Assembly (NCBI RefSeq): GCF_947488945.1
Contig: NZ_CANLBS010000027.1
Location: 1 to 64,000, forward strand
Direction of reading: 5' to 3'
DNA from: an uncultured Streptomyces sp.
GTDB lineage: Bacteria; Actinomycetota; Actinomycetes; Streptomycetales; Streptomycetaceae
DNA length: 64,000 nt
The notes under the pieces are model-generated. The model saw only the letters and a list, made by a program, of their open reading frames with translations, was not told the origin of the DNA and searched no databases. Position 1 is the stretch's first letter, and each line of letters begins with the position of its first letter. Below are positions 47,704 through 55,915 of this stretch, in pieces. Position numbers and translations under genes: made by a program.

Positions 47704-48465
47704 TCAGTCCTCGGAGGCGTCCAGCTTCTCCATGACCTCGTCGGACACGTCGAAGTTGGCGAAGACGTTCTGCACGTCGTCGCTGTCCTCCAGCGCGTCG
47801 ATGAGCTTGAAGATCTTGCGGGCGCCCTCCTCCTCCAGCTCCACCTGCATGGTGGGGAGGAAGTTGGCCTCGGCCGAGTCGTAGTCGATGCCGGCCGCCT
47901 GGAGCGCGGTGCGGACCGCGACCATGTCGGTGGCCTCGCTGACGACCTGGAAGCTGTCGCCGAGGTCGTTGACCTCTTCGGCGCCCGCGTCCAGGACGGC
48001 GCCGAGGACGTCGTCCTCGGAGAGCTCGCCCTTCGGCAGGACGACGACGCCCTTGCGGTTGAACAGGTACGACACGGAGCCGGGGTCGGCCATCGAGCCG
48101 CCGTTGCGGGTCATCGCGACCCGGACGTCGGACGCGGCGCGGTTGCGGTTGTCGGTGAGGCACTCGATGAGCACGGCGACCCCGTTGGGGCCGTAGCCCT
48201 CGTACATGATCGTCTCGTAGTCGGCGCCGCCCGCTTCGAGACCGCCGCCGCGCTTGACGGCGGAGTCGATGTTCTTGTTGGGGACCGAGCTCTTCTTCGC
48301 CTTCTGGATGGCGTCGACGAGCGTCGGGTTGCCGTCGGGGTCCACGCCGCCCGAGCGCGCCGCGACCTCGATGTTCTTGATCAGCTTCGCGAAGAGCTTG
48401 CCGCGCTTGGCGTCAATCACGGCCTTCTTGTGCTTCGTCGTAGCCCATTTAGAGTGGCCGGACAT
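47704..48465 (-). CDS. YebC/PmpR family transcriptional regulator / translation factor
   Basis: Widely conserved protein; some members bind DNA as regulators, and more recent work links others to translation of proline-rich stretches. The 253 residues start MSGHSKWATTKHKKAVIDAKRG and contain NIDSAVKRGGG, YEGYGPNGVAVLIE and NRNRAASDVR, the typical central strand set. The ATG at 48465 is favoured by GAAGGAGAAGG upstream and by homology over an upstream in-frame start. It lies between pdxT and ruvC, as in other actinobacteria. Confidence 0.95.
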   Translation of the reverse strand: MSGHSKWATTKHKKAVIDAKRGKLFAKLIKNIEVAARSGGVDPDGNPTLVDAIQKAKKSSVPNKNIDSAVKRGGGLEAGGADYETIMYEGYGPNGVAVLIECLTDNRNRAASDVRVAMTRNGGSMADPGSVSYLFNRKGVVVLPKGELSEDDVLGAVLDAGAEEVNDLGDSFQVVSEATDMVAVRTALQAAGIDYDSAEANFLPTMQVELEEEGARKIFKLIDALEDSDDVQNVFANFDVSDEVMEKLDASED

Positions 48466-48527
48466 CTGCCTTCTCCTTCGCGTCACCCAAAACCAAACCG
48501 AACCCGAGAGATCCTACCGGGGTCCGG

Positions 48528-49124
48528 TCAGCGCACTGCGCGCACCATCTCGACGAACAGCTCGTGGACACGATGGTCGCCCGTCAGTTCGGGGTGGAAC
48601 GACGTGGCGAGGGCGTTGTCCTGCCGCACCGCGACGATGTGCCCGCCGTGCTCGGCGAGGACCTCGGCCCGCGCCCCGACGGACTCGACCCAGGGCGCCC
48701 GGATGAAGACGCCCTCGACCGGGCCGCCCGGCACCGCCGCGAACTCGACGGCGGCCTCGAAGGACTCGTTCTGGCGGCCGAAGGCGTTGCGCCGCACGAT
48801 CATGTCGATCCCGCCGACCGTCTCCTGGCCCGCGCGGGGGTCGAGGATCTTGTCGGCCAGCAGGATCATGCCGGCACAGGTGCCGTAGACCGGCATCCCG
48901 GCGCGCACGCGCTCCCGCAGCGGCTCCATCAGGCCGAACAGGACCGCGAGCTTGGACATGGTGGTGGACTCGCCGCCGGGCAGCACGAGGCCGTCCACCC
49001 CGGCGAGTTCCTCGGGGCGCCGCACCGGCCTGGCCACGGCGTCCGCCGAGGCCAGGGCGATCAGGTGCTCCCGCACGTCGCCCTGCAGCGCCAGGACGCC
49101 GACGACGGGCGTGTCGTCCCTCAT
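48528..49124 (-). CDS. pdxT: Pyridoxal 5'-phosphate synthase glutaminase subunit
   Basis: Releases ammonia from glutamine for PdxS. It is a class I amidotransferase of 198 residues: LALQGDVREH (11-20), LPGGESTT (48-55), nucleophile C83 in YGTCAGMI, and the histidine/glutamate pair in FHPELTGD near 177-179. It starts 4 nt after the pdxS stop, so the two subunits are made together. Confidence 0.96.
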   Translation of the reverse strand: MRDDTPVVGVLALQGDVREHLIALASADAVARPVRRPEELAGVDGLVLPGGESTTMSKLAVLFGLMEPLRERVRAGMPVYGTCAGMILLADKILDPRAGQETVGGIDMIVRRNAFGRQNESFEAAVEFAAVPGGPVEGVFIRAPWVESVGARAEVLAEHGGHIVAVRQDNALATSFHPELTGDHRVHELFVEMVRAVR

Positions 49125-49128
49125 CGGG

Positions 49129-50046
49129 TCACCAGCCGCGGTTGGCGTAGCGCTCGGCCTCGGGCAGCGTGTCGCAGTTGATGCCGACCATGGCCTCGCC
49201 GAGGTTGCGGGAGGCGTCCGCGATGACCTTCGGGTCGTCGTAGAAGGTGGTGGCCCTGACGATCGCGGCGGCGCGCTTGGCGGGGTCGCCGGACTTGAAG
49301 ATGCCGGAGCCCACGAAGACGCCCTCGGCGCCGAGCTGGCGCATCAGGGCCGCGTCCGCGGGGGTCGCGACGCCGCCGGCGGAGAACAGCACCACGGGCA
49401 GCTTGCCCAGCTCGGCGACCTCCTTGACCAGCTCGTACGGGGCGCGCAGGTCCTTGGCGGCGGCGTACAGCTCGTTGTTGTCGAAGCCGCGCAGCCGGGC
49501 GATCTCGTTCTTGATCTGGCGCAGGTGGCGGACGGCCTCGACGACGTTGCCGGTGCCGGCCTCGCCCTTGGATCGGATCATCGCCGCGCCCTCGGCGATG
49601 CGGCGCAGCGCCTCGCCGAGGTTGGTGGCGCCGCAGACGAACGGCGTGGTGAAGGCGAACTTGTCGCTGTGGTTGACCTCGTCGGCCGGGGTCAGGACCT
49701 CGGACTCGTCGATGTAGTCGACACCGAGGGACTGGAGCACCTGGGCCTCGACGAAGTGGCCGATGCGGGACTTGGCCATGACCGGGATGGAGACGGCCCC
49801 GATGATCTCCTCGATCATGTTGGGGTCGGACATCCGGGCCACGCCGCCGTCCTTGCGGATGTCGGCGGGCACCCGCTCCAGCGCCATGACGGCCACGGCG
49901 CCCGCGTCCTCGGCGATCTTCGCCTGCTCGGCGTCGACGACGTCCATGATCACGCCGCCCTTGAGCTGCTCGGCCATGCCGCGCTTGACGCGGGCGGTGC
50001 CGGTGGCGGGGACGGCGGACTGGGGGGTGCTGGGAAGCGTGGACAC
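49129..50046 (-). CDS. pdxS: Pyridoxal 5'-phosphate synthase subunit PdxS
   Basis: Builds PLP from ribose 5-phosphate, glyceraldehyde 3-phosphate and ammonia. It is a TIM barrel of 305 residues with the conserved run RVKRGMAEQLKGGVIMDVVD, the lysine segment VMAKSRIGHFVEA, and the GAGEAGTGN-like phosphate segment KGEAGTGNVVEAVRH. It is first gene of pdxST. The 226 bp upstream contains short direct and inverted repeats that could be a PLP-responsive operator. Confidence 0.97.
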   Translation of the reverse strand: MSTLPSTPQSAVPATGTARVKRGMAEQLKGGVIMDVVDAEQAKIAEDAGAVAVMALERVPADIRKDGGVARMSDPNMIEEIIGAVSIPVMAKSRIGHFVEAQVLQSLGVDYIDESEVLTPADEVNHSDKFAFTTPFVCGATNLGEALRRIAEGAAMIRSKGEAGTGNVVEAVRHLRQIKNEIARLRGFDNNELYAAAKDLRAPYELVKEVAELGKLPVVLFSAGGVATPADAALMRQLGAEGVFVGSGIFKSGDPAKRAAAIVRATTFYDDPKVIADASRNLGEAMVGINCDTLPEAERYANRGW

Positions 50047-50100
50047 GGGACCTCACTCGGTGAAAATGCGCTGATTCCTGCACCGCCGAGCAAACGCCCC

Positions 50101-50143
50101 ACAACCGGTCCACCACAAGGGCCAATGAACAACCGGTGGACCG
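50101..50143 (-). promoter_or_regulatory. Candidate operator upstream of pdxS
   Basis: ACAACCGGT occurs twice (50101-50109 and 50129-50137). CGGTCCAC (50106-50113) and GTGGACCG (50136-50143) form an 8-bp inverted repeat across the same segment, 55-97 nt upstream of pdxS. Combined direct and inverted repeats are typical of MocR-type (PdxR) regulator sites, but no pdxR gene is in the window. Confidence 0.4.
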
Positions 50144-50272
50144 CTTCCCCGCCGGGCGTCCGCATCGTGAACGGGGCGTGAACCGGGCGGCACCGCCCGC
50201 GGCCCCCCCCGTCCGCGCCGCCCGCACCGGCCCGCAGCGCCACCACCGCCGCGTCCGGGCCGGGAGCGGCCG

Positions 50273-50818
50273 TCAGGTGCCGGGGCGGTCCGCCAGCGCG
50301 ACCGGCGGGGTGTCGTCCATCTCGAAGGCGAGCGGGAACGGCGCGTGGCCGGCCAGCCGGAACCAGCGCACCGTGCGGTGCCGGCGCAGCGCGCGGGCGG
50401 CCCGCACCGCGTCGTTGTGGAACCGCCGGGCCATCGGCACCCGGCGGACGGCGGCGGCGAGTTCACCGGCCGCCTCGACGCCGCCGGGGATCTCCCTGAC
50501 CGCCTCGACCTGGGCGCTCTCGCCGAACACCGCGCGCAGCGCGGCACTCAGCTCGCTCTCCGCCACTTCGCGGTGGTCCCGCTCCGCCTGCCGGGCGGCG
50601 TGCGCGGCCTCGTACAGCAGGATCGAGGAGGCGGGATCGAGGACGCCGGAGGTGGCCAGTTCCTGGGCGACCGAGGCGCGGCGCAGCAACTGCGCGTCGA
50701 GCGCCGCCCGCGCGGCGTCCAGGCGGGCGTGCAGCCGGTCGAGCCGGCCGGCCGTCCAGCTCAGGTACACGCCGATCACGACGAGGGCGACGACGATCCA
50801 GATCAGGGTGGGAGTCAC
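50273..50818 (-). CDS. Membrane-anchored helical protein of unknown function
   Basis: The 181-residue protein has one N-terminal membrane helix (about 4-22, TLIWIVVALVVIGVYLSW) followed by a long alpha-helical region (RLDRLHARLDAARAALDAQLLRRASVAQELA). This is similar in layout to LemA proteins, though I cannot assign it to that family. The GTG at 50818 is chosen because the helix starts there. It follows pimA, the place where a NUDIX-family gene lies in M. tuberculosis, but no NUDIX box is visible here. A hairpin after pimA suggests separate transcription. Confidence 0.75.
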   Translation of the reverse strand: MTPTLIWIVVALVVIGVYLSWTAGRLDRLHARLDAARAALDAQLLRRASVAQELATSGVLDPASSILLYEAAHAARQAERDHREVAESELSAALRAVFGESAQVEAVREIPGGVEAAGELAAAVRRVPMARRFHNDAVRAARALRRHRTVRWFRLAGHAPFPLAFEMDDTPPVALADRPGT

Positions 50819-50888
50819 GGACGCACACGCTACCGGCGCACGGCCCGCCACCGGGCATCCGTCCCCGGCCGCCCGCGCGACCGGGGCA

Positions 50889-50944
50889 GGCGCCCGGCGG
50901 GGCCGTACCGGCTCCGGACCGGGCGCCGGGCGCCCCGGTGGTAG
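50889..50944 (-). terminator. Hairpin after pimA
   Basis: GGCGCCCGGCG (50889-50899) pairs with CGCCGGGCGCC (50934-50944); the 34-nt interior can fold further. It lies 14 nt downstream of the pimA stop. Confidence 0.45.
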
Positions 50945-50958
50945 GCGCGGGGAACGGG

Positions 50959-52149
50959 TCAGTCGCGGACCGCGGGCTCGCCGGTGTCCCGGTCGCGGCC
51001 GAGGCCGAACCGGGCCCGCAGGCCGGTGCGTTCGTCGGTGTCGACGGCGGCCGCGCCGTCCGCCACCGTCTCGTACACCGCGAGGATGTCCGCGCCGACG
51101 GTCGACCAGTCGAACCGCCGTACGTGGGCGCTGCCGCGCTCGCGCAGGTCCGCGCGGCGCGCGGGGTCGGCGAGCAGGCCGATCGCCGCCGAGGCCAGCG
51201 CGTCGGCGTCCTCGTTGGCGAAGAGCTCGCCGGCCGCGCCCCGGTCCAGCACCTGGGCGAACGCGTCCAGGTCGGCGGCGAGCACCGGGGCGCCCGCCGA
51301 CATCGCCTCGACCAGGATGATCCCGAAGCTCTCGCCGCCGGTGTTGGGGGCCACGTACACGTCGACGCTGCGCAGCAGGCGGGCCTTGTCCTCGTCGCTG
51401 ACCATGCCGAGGAACTCGACCCGGTCGCGCATCTCCCGCGGCAGGCCGGCGACGGCCTCCTCCTCGTCGCCCCGCCCGGCCACCAGCAGCCGGGTCTGCG
51501 GGTGCGCGGCGAGGATGGCGGGCAGCGCCCGCACCAGCACCGGGAGGCCCTTGCGGGGCTCGTCGATCCGGCCGATGAAGCCGAGGGTGCCGCCCTGCCA
51601 CTCGGGCCGGGGCTCCGCGCGGGCGAAGAAGTCGACGTCCACCCCGTTCGGGATGACCACCGCGTCACCGCCGAGGTGCTCGACCAGGGTCCGCCGGGCG
51701 TACTCGCTGACCGCGATCCGGGCGCTGATCTTCTCCAGCGCCGGCTGGAGGATCGGGTACGCCGCGATCATCGCGCGGGAGCGCGGGTTGGAAGTGTGGA
51801 ACGTGGCCACGATCGGTCCCCGCGCGGCCCAGCAGGCGAGCAGGCCGAGCGAGGGGGAGGCGGGCTCGTGGATGTGGATGACGTCGAAGGTGCCGTCGTG
51901 CAGCCAGCGGCGCACCCGTGCGGCCGACAGGAAGCCGAAGTTCAGCCGGGCCACCGAGCCGTTGTACGGGACGGGCACGGCCCGGCCGGCCGACACGACG
52001 AACGGCGGCAGCGGGGTGTCGTCGTCGGCGGGGGCCAGCACCGAGACCTCGTGGCCGAGGCGGATCAGATGGTCGGCGAGGTCCCGGATGTGGAACTGCA
52101 CGCCGCCGGGGACGTCCCAGGAGTAGGGGCAGACGATGCCGATCTTCAC
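50959..52149 (-). CDS. pimA: GT4 glycosyltransferase, probable phosphatidylinositol alpha-mannosyltransferase
   Basis: Likely transfers the first mannose from GDP-mannose to phosphatidylinositol at the inner membrane. It is GT-B fold: the N-domain opens MKIGIVCPYSWDVPGGVQFH, and the C-domain has GFIGRIDEPRKGLPVL and the E-x7-E nucleotide motif GESFGIILVEAMSAGAPV. 396 residues. The GTG at 52149 overlaps the patA stop. The pgsA-patA-pimA order is the mycobacterial phosphatidylinositol mannoside cluster. Assignment as PimA rests mostly on that synteny; a related lipid glycosyltransferase remains possible. Confidence 0.88.
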   Translation of the reverse strand: MKIGIVCPYSWDVPGGVQFHIRDLADHLIRLGHEVSVLAPADDDTPLPPFVVSAGRAVPVPYNGSVARLNFGFLSAARVRRWLHDGTFDVIHIHEPASPSLGLLACWAARGPIVATFHTSNPRSRAMIAAYPILQPALEKISARIAVSEYARRTLVEHLGGDAVVIPNGVDVDFFARAEPRPEWQGGTLGFIGRIDEPRKGLPVLVRALPAILAAHPQTRLLVAGRGDEEEAVAGLPREMRDRVEFLGMVSDEDKARLLRSVDVYVAPNTGGESFGIILVEAMSAGAPVLAADLDAFAQVLDRGAAGELFANEDADALASAAIGLLADPARRADLRERGSAHVRRFDWSTVGADILAVYETVADGAAAVDTDERTGLRARFGLGRDRDTGEPAVRD

Positions 52150-53084
52150 GGCGTCGCCTCCCGGGGTTCCAGGTCGGAAAGCCAGAGCCGCTGCAGCATG
52201 TGCCAGTCCTCGGGATGGGCGCGGATGCCGGTGGCGAAGGCGTCGGCCAGCGCCTGGGTCATGACGGCCGTCTTCTCCTTGCGGGTGCCCGTCGGCGGCA
52301 CCTCGACCGCCGGGTGCACCTGGGCCTGCATCACCGGGGTGGAGCCGAAGGCGAGCGTGGCGGGCAGCAGCACCGCGCCGGTCTGCTGGGCCAGCAGGGC
52401 GGGCCCGGCCGGCATCCGGGCGCGGTCGCCGAAGAAGTCGACCTCGACGCCGGAGGCCGACAGGTCCCGGTCGGCGACCAGGCAGACCAGGCCGCCGGAG
52501 CGCAGCCGCCGGGCGAGGGTGCCGAAGGCGGCGCCGCCGTCGTGCGGCACGACCTCCATTCCGAGGCCCTCGCGGTAGGCGACGAACCGGTCGTAGAGCG
52601 ATTCCGGCTTCAGCCGCTCGGCGACCGTGGTGAAGGGGACCTTCAAAGAGGTGGTGACCCAGGCCCCGGCCAGGTCCCAGTTGGCCAGGTGCGGCAGTGC
52701 GAGCACCACCCCGCGCCCGGCCGCGAGGCCTTCGGTGAGCCGGTCGGAGTCGGCGACGTGCACGCTCTCCGCGATCCGCCGGGGACTCCATTCCGGCAGC
52801 CGGAACGACTCCATCCAGTACCGCATGTAGGAGCGCATCCCGGCCTTCGACAGCTCGGCGAGGCGTTCCGGCGTGGCGTCGGGCACGACCCGCGCCAGGT
52901 TGGACTCCAGCCGGAGCACGCCGGCGCCCCGCCGCTTCCAGGTCTGGTCGGCGAGGGTGCGGAACAGCGCCTTCGCGGCGGGCTCGGGCAGCTTCTTCAC
53001 GGCGGTCCAACCGAGACCGTACAGTCCGTCGCCGAGGCGGTCCTTGAGGCCGGTGGAGTCGCGGCCGGCCGGGTCGCCGGTCAC
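52146..53084 (-). CDS. patA: LPLAT-family acyltransferase, probable phosphatidylinositol mannoside acyltransferase
   Basis: Adds a fatty acyl chain to a glycolipid, in mycobacteria to the mannose of PIM. The HX4D catalytic motif is complete: H132 and D137 in LPHLANWDLAG. A glycine/arginine motif follows (LVCLVADRDLSASGVEVDFFG), and PAGPALLAQQTGA is typical of LpxL/HtrB-like members. The GTG at 53084 overlaps the pgsA stop and gives 312 residues. It is coupled on both sides to pgsA and pimA. Confidence 0.88.
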   Translation of the reverse strand: MTGDPAGRDSTGLKDRLGDGLYGLGWTAVKKLPEPAAKALFRTLADQTWKRRGAGVLRLESNLARVVPDATPERLAELSKAGMRSYMRYWMESFRLPEWSPRRIAESVHVADSDRLTEGLAAGRGVVLALPHLANWDLAGAWVTTSLKVPFTTVAERLKPESLYDRFVAYREGLGMEVVPHDGGAAFGTLARRLRSGGLVCLVADRDLSASGVEVDFFGDRARMPAGPALLAQQTGAVLLPATLAFGSTPVMQAQVHPAVEVPPTGTRKEKTAVMTQALADAFATGIRAHPEDWHMLQRLWLSDLEPREATP

Positions 53085-53770
53085 CGCTCTGCCCCGGGGC
53101 TCCCCGGCGCGGGGGGCCCGACCGGTCCGGCGGCGGCAGCCGCGTCGGCCTCGGCGGACTCCCGGCGCACGGTGACGACCCGCTGGACCAGGGTGATCAG
53201 GCTGCCCGCGGCGACGATCCACAGCGCGATCGGGAGCAGCACGTCGATGCCCGGCACGCCGAACGCGTGCAGGCCGGCCAGTCCGGCGGCGACCAGCGAG
53301 ATCACCAGCCGCTCGGCCCGCTCGACCAGGCCGTTGACGGCGACCGGCAGCCCGATCGACTCCCCGCGCGCCTTGGTGTACGAGACGACCTGGCCGCTGG
53401 CGAGACAGAAGATCGCGACGGCGCACAGGATGTTGTCGTCACCGGTGCCCGCGTACCAGAGGGCGAAGCCGCCGAAGATGGCGCCGTCGGCGACCCGGTC
53501 CAGCGTGGAGTCGAGGAACGCGCCCCACCGGCTGGAGATCCCCGCCTGCCGGGCCATGTTGCCGTCGACCAGGTCGGAGAAGACGAAGACGGTGATGACG
53601 ATGGTGCCCCAGAAGAACTCCCCCATCGGGAAGAAGACCAGCGCGCCCGCCATCACCCCGGCCGTGCCGATGAGGGTGACCGCGTCGGGACTGACTCCGA
53701 GGCGGAGCAGCAGAGCGGCGAACGGCGTGAGGACACGCGTGAAAAAGGCACGCGCGTACTTGTTCAGCAT
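53081..53770 (-). CDS. pgsA: CDP-alcohol phosphatidyltransferase (phosphatidylinositol phosphate synthase type)
   Basis: Makes a phosphatidylinositol precursor from CDP-diacylglycerol and inositol phosphate. The CDP-OH-P signature is complete: D66, D69, G70, A73, R74, G83, D87 and D91. Around five or six membrane helices are spread over 229 residues, ending in an Ala/Pro-rich tail. Position at the head of pgsA-patA-pimA supports the phosphatidylinositol branch over the cardiolipin or phosphatidylglycerol branch. Its upstream side faces the repeat-rich spacer before the plus-strand membrane gene. Confidence 0.9.
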   Translation of the reverse strand: MLNKYARAFFTRVLTPFAALLLRLGVSPDAVTLIGTAGVMAGALVFFPMGEFFWGTIVITVFVFSDLVDGNMARQAGISSRWGAFLDSTLDRVADGAIFGGFALWYAGTGDDNILCAVAIFCLASGQVVSYTKARGESIGLPVAVNGLVERAERLVISLVAAGLAGLHAFGVPGIDVLLPIALWIVAAGSLITLVQRVVTVRRESAEADAAAAAGPVGPPAPGSPGAER

Positions 53771-53898
53771 GGCCTTCCAGAGGGTCGGTGGGCCGCGCGG
53801 CCCCTGCGGCCACCGGCGGGCCCATCGTAGTCACCAGCGGGGCGGCGCACCGGACGGGCACCCGGGCCGGGGCGTCCGGGGGCGCGGGGCGTGATGCT

Positions 53899-53916
53899 GC
53901 GCACGCGGGCGTGCGC
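53899..53916. repeat. Perfect palindrome in the pgsA upstream region
   Basis: GCGCACGC and GCGTGCGC are exact complements separated by GG. Its right arm runs into the first 26-bp direct repeat copy. Confidence 0.75.
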
Positions 53917-53992
53917 GGGCGCACGGGTCGCACACCGGCACCGGGTCGGCATCAGCACGCTCTTCCGGCGTGCGCGGGCGCACGGGTCGCAC
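53908..53992. repeat. 26-bp direct repeat pair, each with an internal palindrome
   Basis: Positions 53908-53933 and 53967-53992 are identical over 26 bp, start to start 59 bp. Each copy contains GTGCGC-GG-GCGCAC, a 6-bp inverted repeat. The spacing and internal symmetry suggest tandem protein-binding sites or RNA hairpins rather than a coding remnant. Confidence 0.75.
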
Positions 53993-54175
53993 GCGACGGC
54001 GGCGCCCCGCTTGCGGGCGTGTCCCCGCCCGCGGCCGCCCGCCGCCGCCCGTCCGGAAGGTGACGGGCGGTACGGCCGTCCGGACGCTACGCTGTGGGCG
54101 CAGCTCAGAAGGTATGCCGCGTACGGAAGTTGGGCACACCGCAGGAGCAGACGTGCGGCGAGTGGGGGCGACACA

Positions 54176-55846
54176 GTGGCCAACGACGGATTCGACTTTT
54201 CTCCCGGGGCCCAGATCCCGATCCAGGGATCGGGCGCGGGCATGGTGGCGACCAGCGCCATCGCGTCGGCGGCGTACCGCGACAGCCCGGTCGAGGAGAT
54301 CCTCAAAGCCAACAGCGAGTGGCACCAGTCCAAGGTCGAGGAGGGCGCATCCAAGCTCTTCAAGTCCGGCTACTTCAAGCCGAATCTGGGCGAGGCGTTC
54401 TCGCGGGCGGTCACCGAGCGGATGCTCGGCGGGGCCCGCGCGGCACTGATCCAGTCGTTCGGCACCGACTCGCAGACGGTCGTCGAGCACTGCCTCTCGG
54501 CCATCCGGCTGCGCAAGGCCAGGGACACCCAGCTCACTCTGGTCACCGCCGTGTTCGGGGTGCTGTTCCTGCCCGGCATGCTGCTGTGGGTGCTGGCCTT
54601 CCGGCTCCGCGACGCCCTCAACCGGTCGAAGGACGCCGCGTTCAAGGCGCTCGGCACCCTCGTCCTGGTGGTGTTCGGCGGACTGGCCGTGGTGGCCCTG
54701 GTCGCCCTCCCGGTCAGCGGGATCGCCGGCCTCTACCTGCGCGGCGCGATCGTGGCCCCGGTGATCGGCTGGCTGATCGCCAAGCGGATCGCGGAGAAGT
54801 CGGCCCGTGACATGCGCACCCGCTGGGAGGGGCTGCTCTCCGGGGCCGGCGTGGCGGCCAAGATCCCCGAGGCGGTGCCGAAGAACCCCAGCGAGACCAC
54901 CCGCGAGGCACTGCGCCAGGGGCTGGAGAAGCTCTCGGCCGAGCAGCAGTCCAACTCCGCCTTCTACGCCGGCCCCAAGGGCATCCTGGGCATGGGCACC
55001 CGGTGGGGCAGCTGGCAGCTCGCCGAGGAGCTGACCTCGAAGGACCCGACGAAGGACTTCCACCAGTTCCGCAGCTGGGACCTGATCCGGGTGATCCACG
55101 ACCAGTTGAAGATGCTGGAGCGCGGGCCGCTGAACACCGGCGGTTTCCCCAAGCCCTCCGTCACGCACTGGATCGTCTCCCCCGTCGGTGAGAACGCCGA
55201 CTCGGTGACCCGGCCGGCGGGCGAGGACGTCGCCACCTTCCAGGTCAAGCCGCACGAGATACAGCGCATCTGCAACCACCAGCAGTTCGGCAGCGGCGCC
55301 CGCCACTATCTCGGCGTCCAGTTCGTCCTGTGGGACGGCCAGCTCGTCCTCACCATGATGATCACCGTCACCGTGCTGCACGAGACGCTGCGCATCGAGG
55401 TCACCGGCCACGCCCTCGGCCCGGTCCACGGGCTGTTCACCACCAAGCCGGAGGCGAAGACCCGGACGGTCAACAAGACCGTGCGGTTCTGGGAGACCCG
55501 CAAGATCAACCTGCCGCTGGTGGACGCCAAGGAGGTGATCCGGCTCGCCCTGCGGGCGCCGCTCACCTGGTACCCGCCGCTCCTCGACTACCTCGGCGGC
55601 AAGATCGTCCTGCCGGAGCCCTTCGGCCTGCGGCACGCCTGGGCCGCCAAGCCCTGGAACCACCGCTTCATGGCCGACGACGCCATGCGCGCGGCCACCC
55701 CGGTGCTGCGCGTGGTGCACTCGGCGGCACTGAAGGTCCTGGCCGAGAACGGCGTGGACACCGAGCGCTTCGACAACCGCTCGATGGTGCTCAGCGGCCT
55801 CGTCCAGGACGCGGCGCCCCGCAAGGCCGACATCTACGACGCCTGA
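54176..55846 (+). CDS. Large membrane protein of unknown function
   Basis: No family recognised. The 556 residues have a soluble N-terminus with VEEILKANSEWHQ, membrane helices at about 118-142, 158-180 and 184-203, then a long soluble C-terminal half (from about 210) with no known motif. The GTG at 54176 (VANDGFDFSPG) has GGGGG about 8 nt upstream and is preferred because the preceding frame is repeat sequence. It lies in the phosphatidylinositol mannoside cluster but on the opposite strand, between pgsA and the HIT gene. Codon use looks native. Confidence 0.85.
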   Translation: MANDGFDFSPGAQIPIQGSGAGMVATSAIASAAYRDSPVEEILKANSEWHQSKVEEGASKLFKSGYFKPNLGEAFSRAVTERMLGGARAALIQSFGTDSQTVVEHCLSAIRLRKARDTQLTLVTAVFGVLFLPGMLLWVLAFRLRDALNRSKDAAFKALGTLVLVVFGGLAVVALVALPVSGIAGLYLRGAIVAPVIGWLIAKRIAEKSARDMRTRWEGLLSGAGVAAKIPEAVPKNPSETTREALRQGLEKLSAEQQSNSAFYAGPKGILGMGTRWGSWQLAEELTSKDPTKDFHQFRSWDLIRVIHDQLKMLERGPLNTGGFPKPSVTHWIVSPVGENADSVTRPAGEDVATFQVKPHEIQRICNHQQFGSGARHYLGVQFVLWDGQLVLTMMITVTVLHETLRIEVTGHALGPVHGLFTTKPEAKTRTVNKTVRFWETRKINLPLVDAKEVIRLALRAPLTWYPPLLDYLGGKIVLPEPFGLRHAWAAKPWNHRFMADDAMRAATPVLRVVHSAALKVLAENGVDTERFDNRSMVLSGLVQDAAPRKADIYDA

Positions 55847-55852
55847 GGGCCC

Positions 55853-55910
55853 GCACCACGCGCGGGGGCGCGCACCGGAGGCTCTCCGGTGCGCGCCCCG
55901 TGCGTGGTGC
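55853..55910. terminator. Long bidirectional hairpin between the membrane gene and HIT gene
   Basis: GCACCACGC (55853-55861) pairs with GCGTGGTGC (55902-55910), and a 16-bp inner stem (55865-55880 with 55884-55899) closes on GCT. The whole is about 25 bp of stem between two convergent stops. Confidence 0.75.
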
Positions 55911-55915
55911 CCGCG

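Larger units (their letters stand above)
53771..54175. other. Repeat-rich intergenic region between pgsA and a divergent membrane gene
   Basis: This 405-bp divergent spacer must carry promoters for both directions. It contains a 26-bp perfect direct repeat, a nested 18-bp palindrome and other CG-alternating tracts between 53899 and 53992. From 54060 to 54175 the plus strand has ordinary leader sequence with GGGGG before the GTG at 54176. I see no conserved small gene. Confidence 0.6.

Noticed and set aside
53908..53992. CRISPR-like repeat array
   Set aside because: Only two copies exist, they are extremely GC-rich and there are no cas genes; tandem regulatory repeats are more likely.
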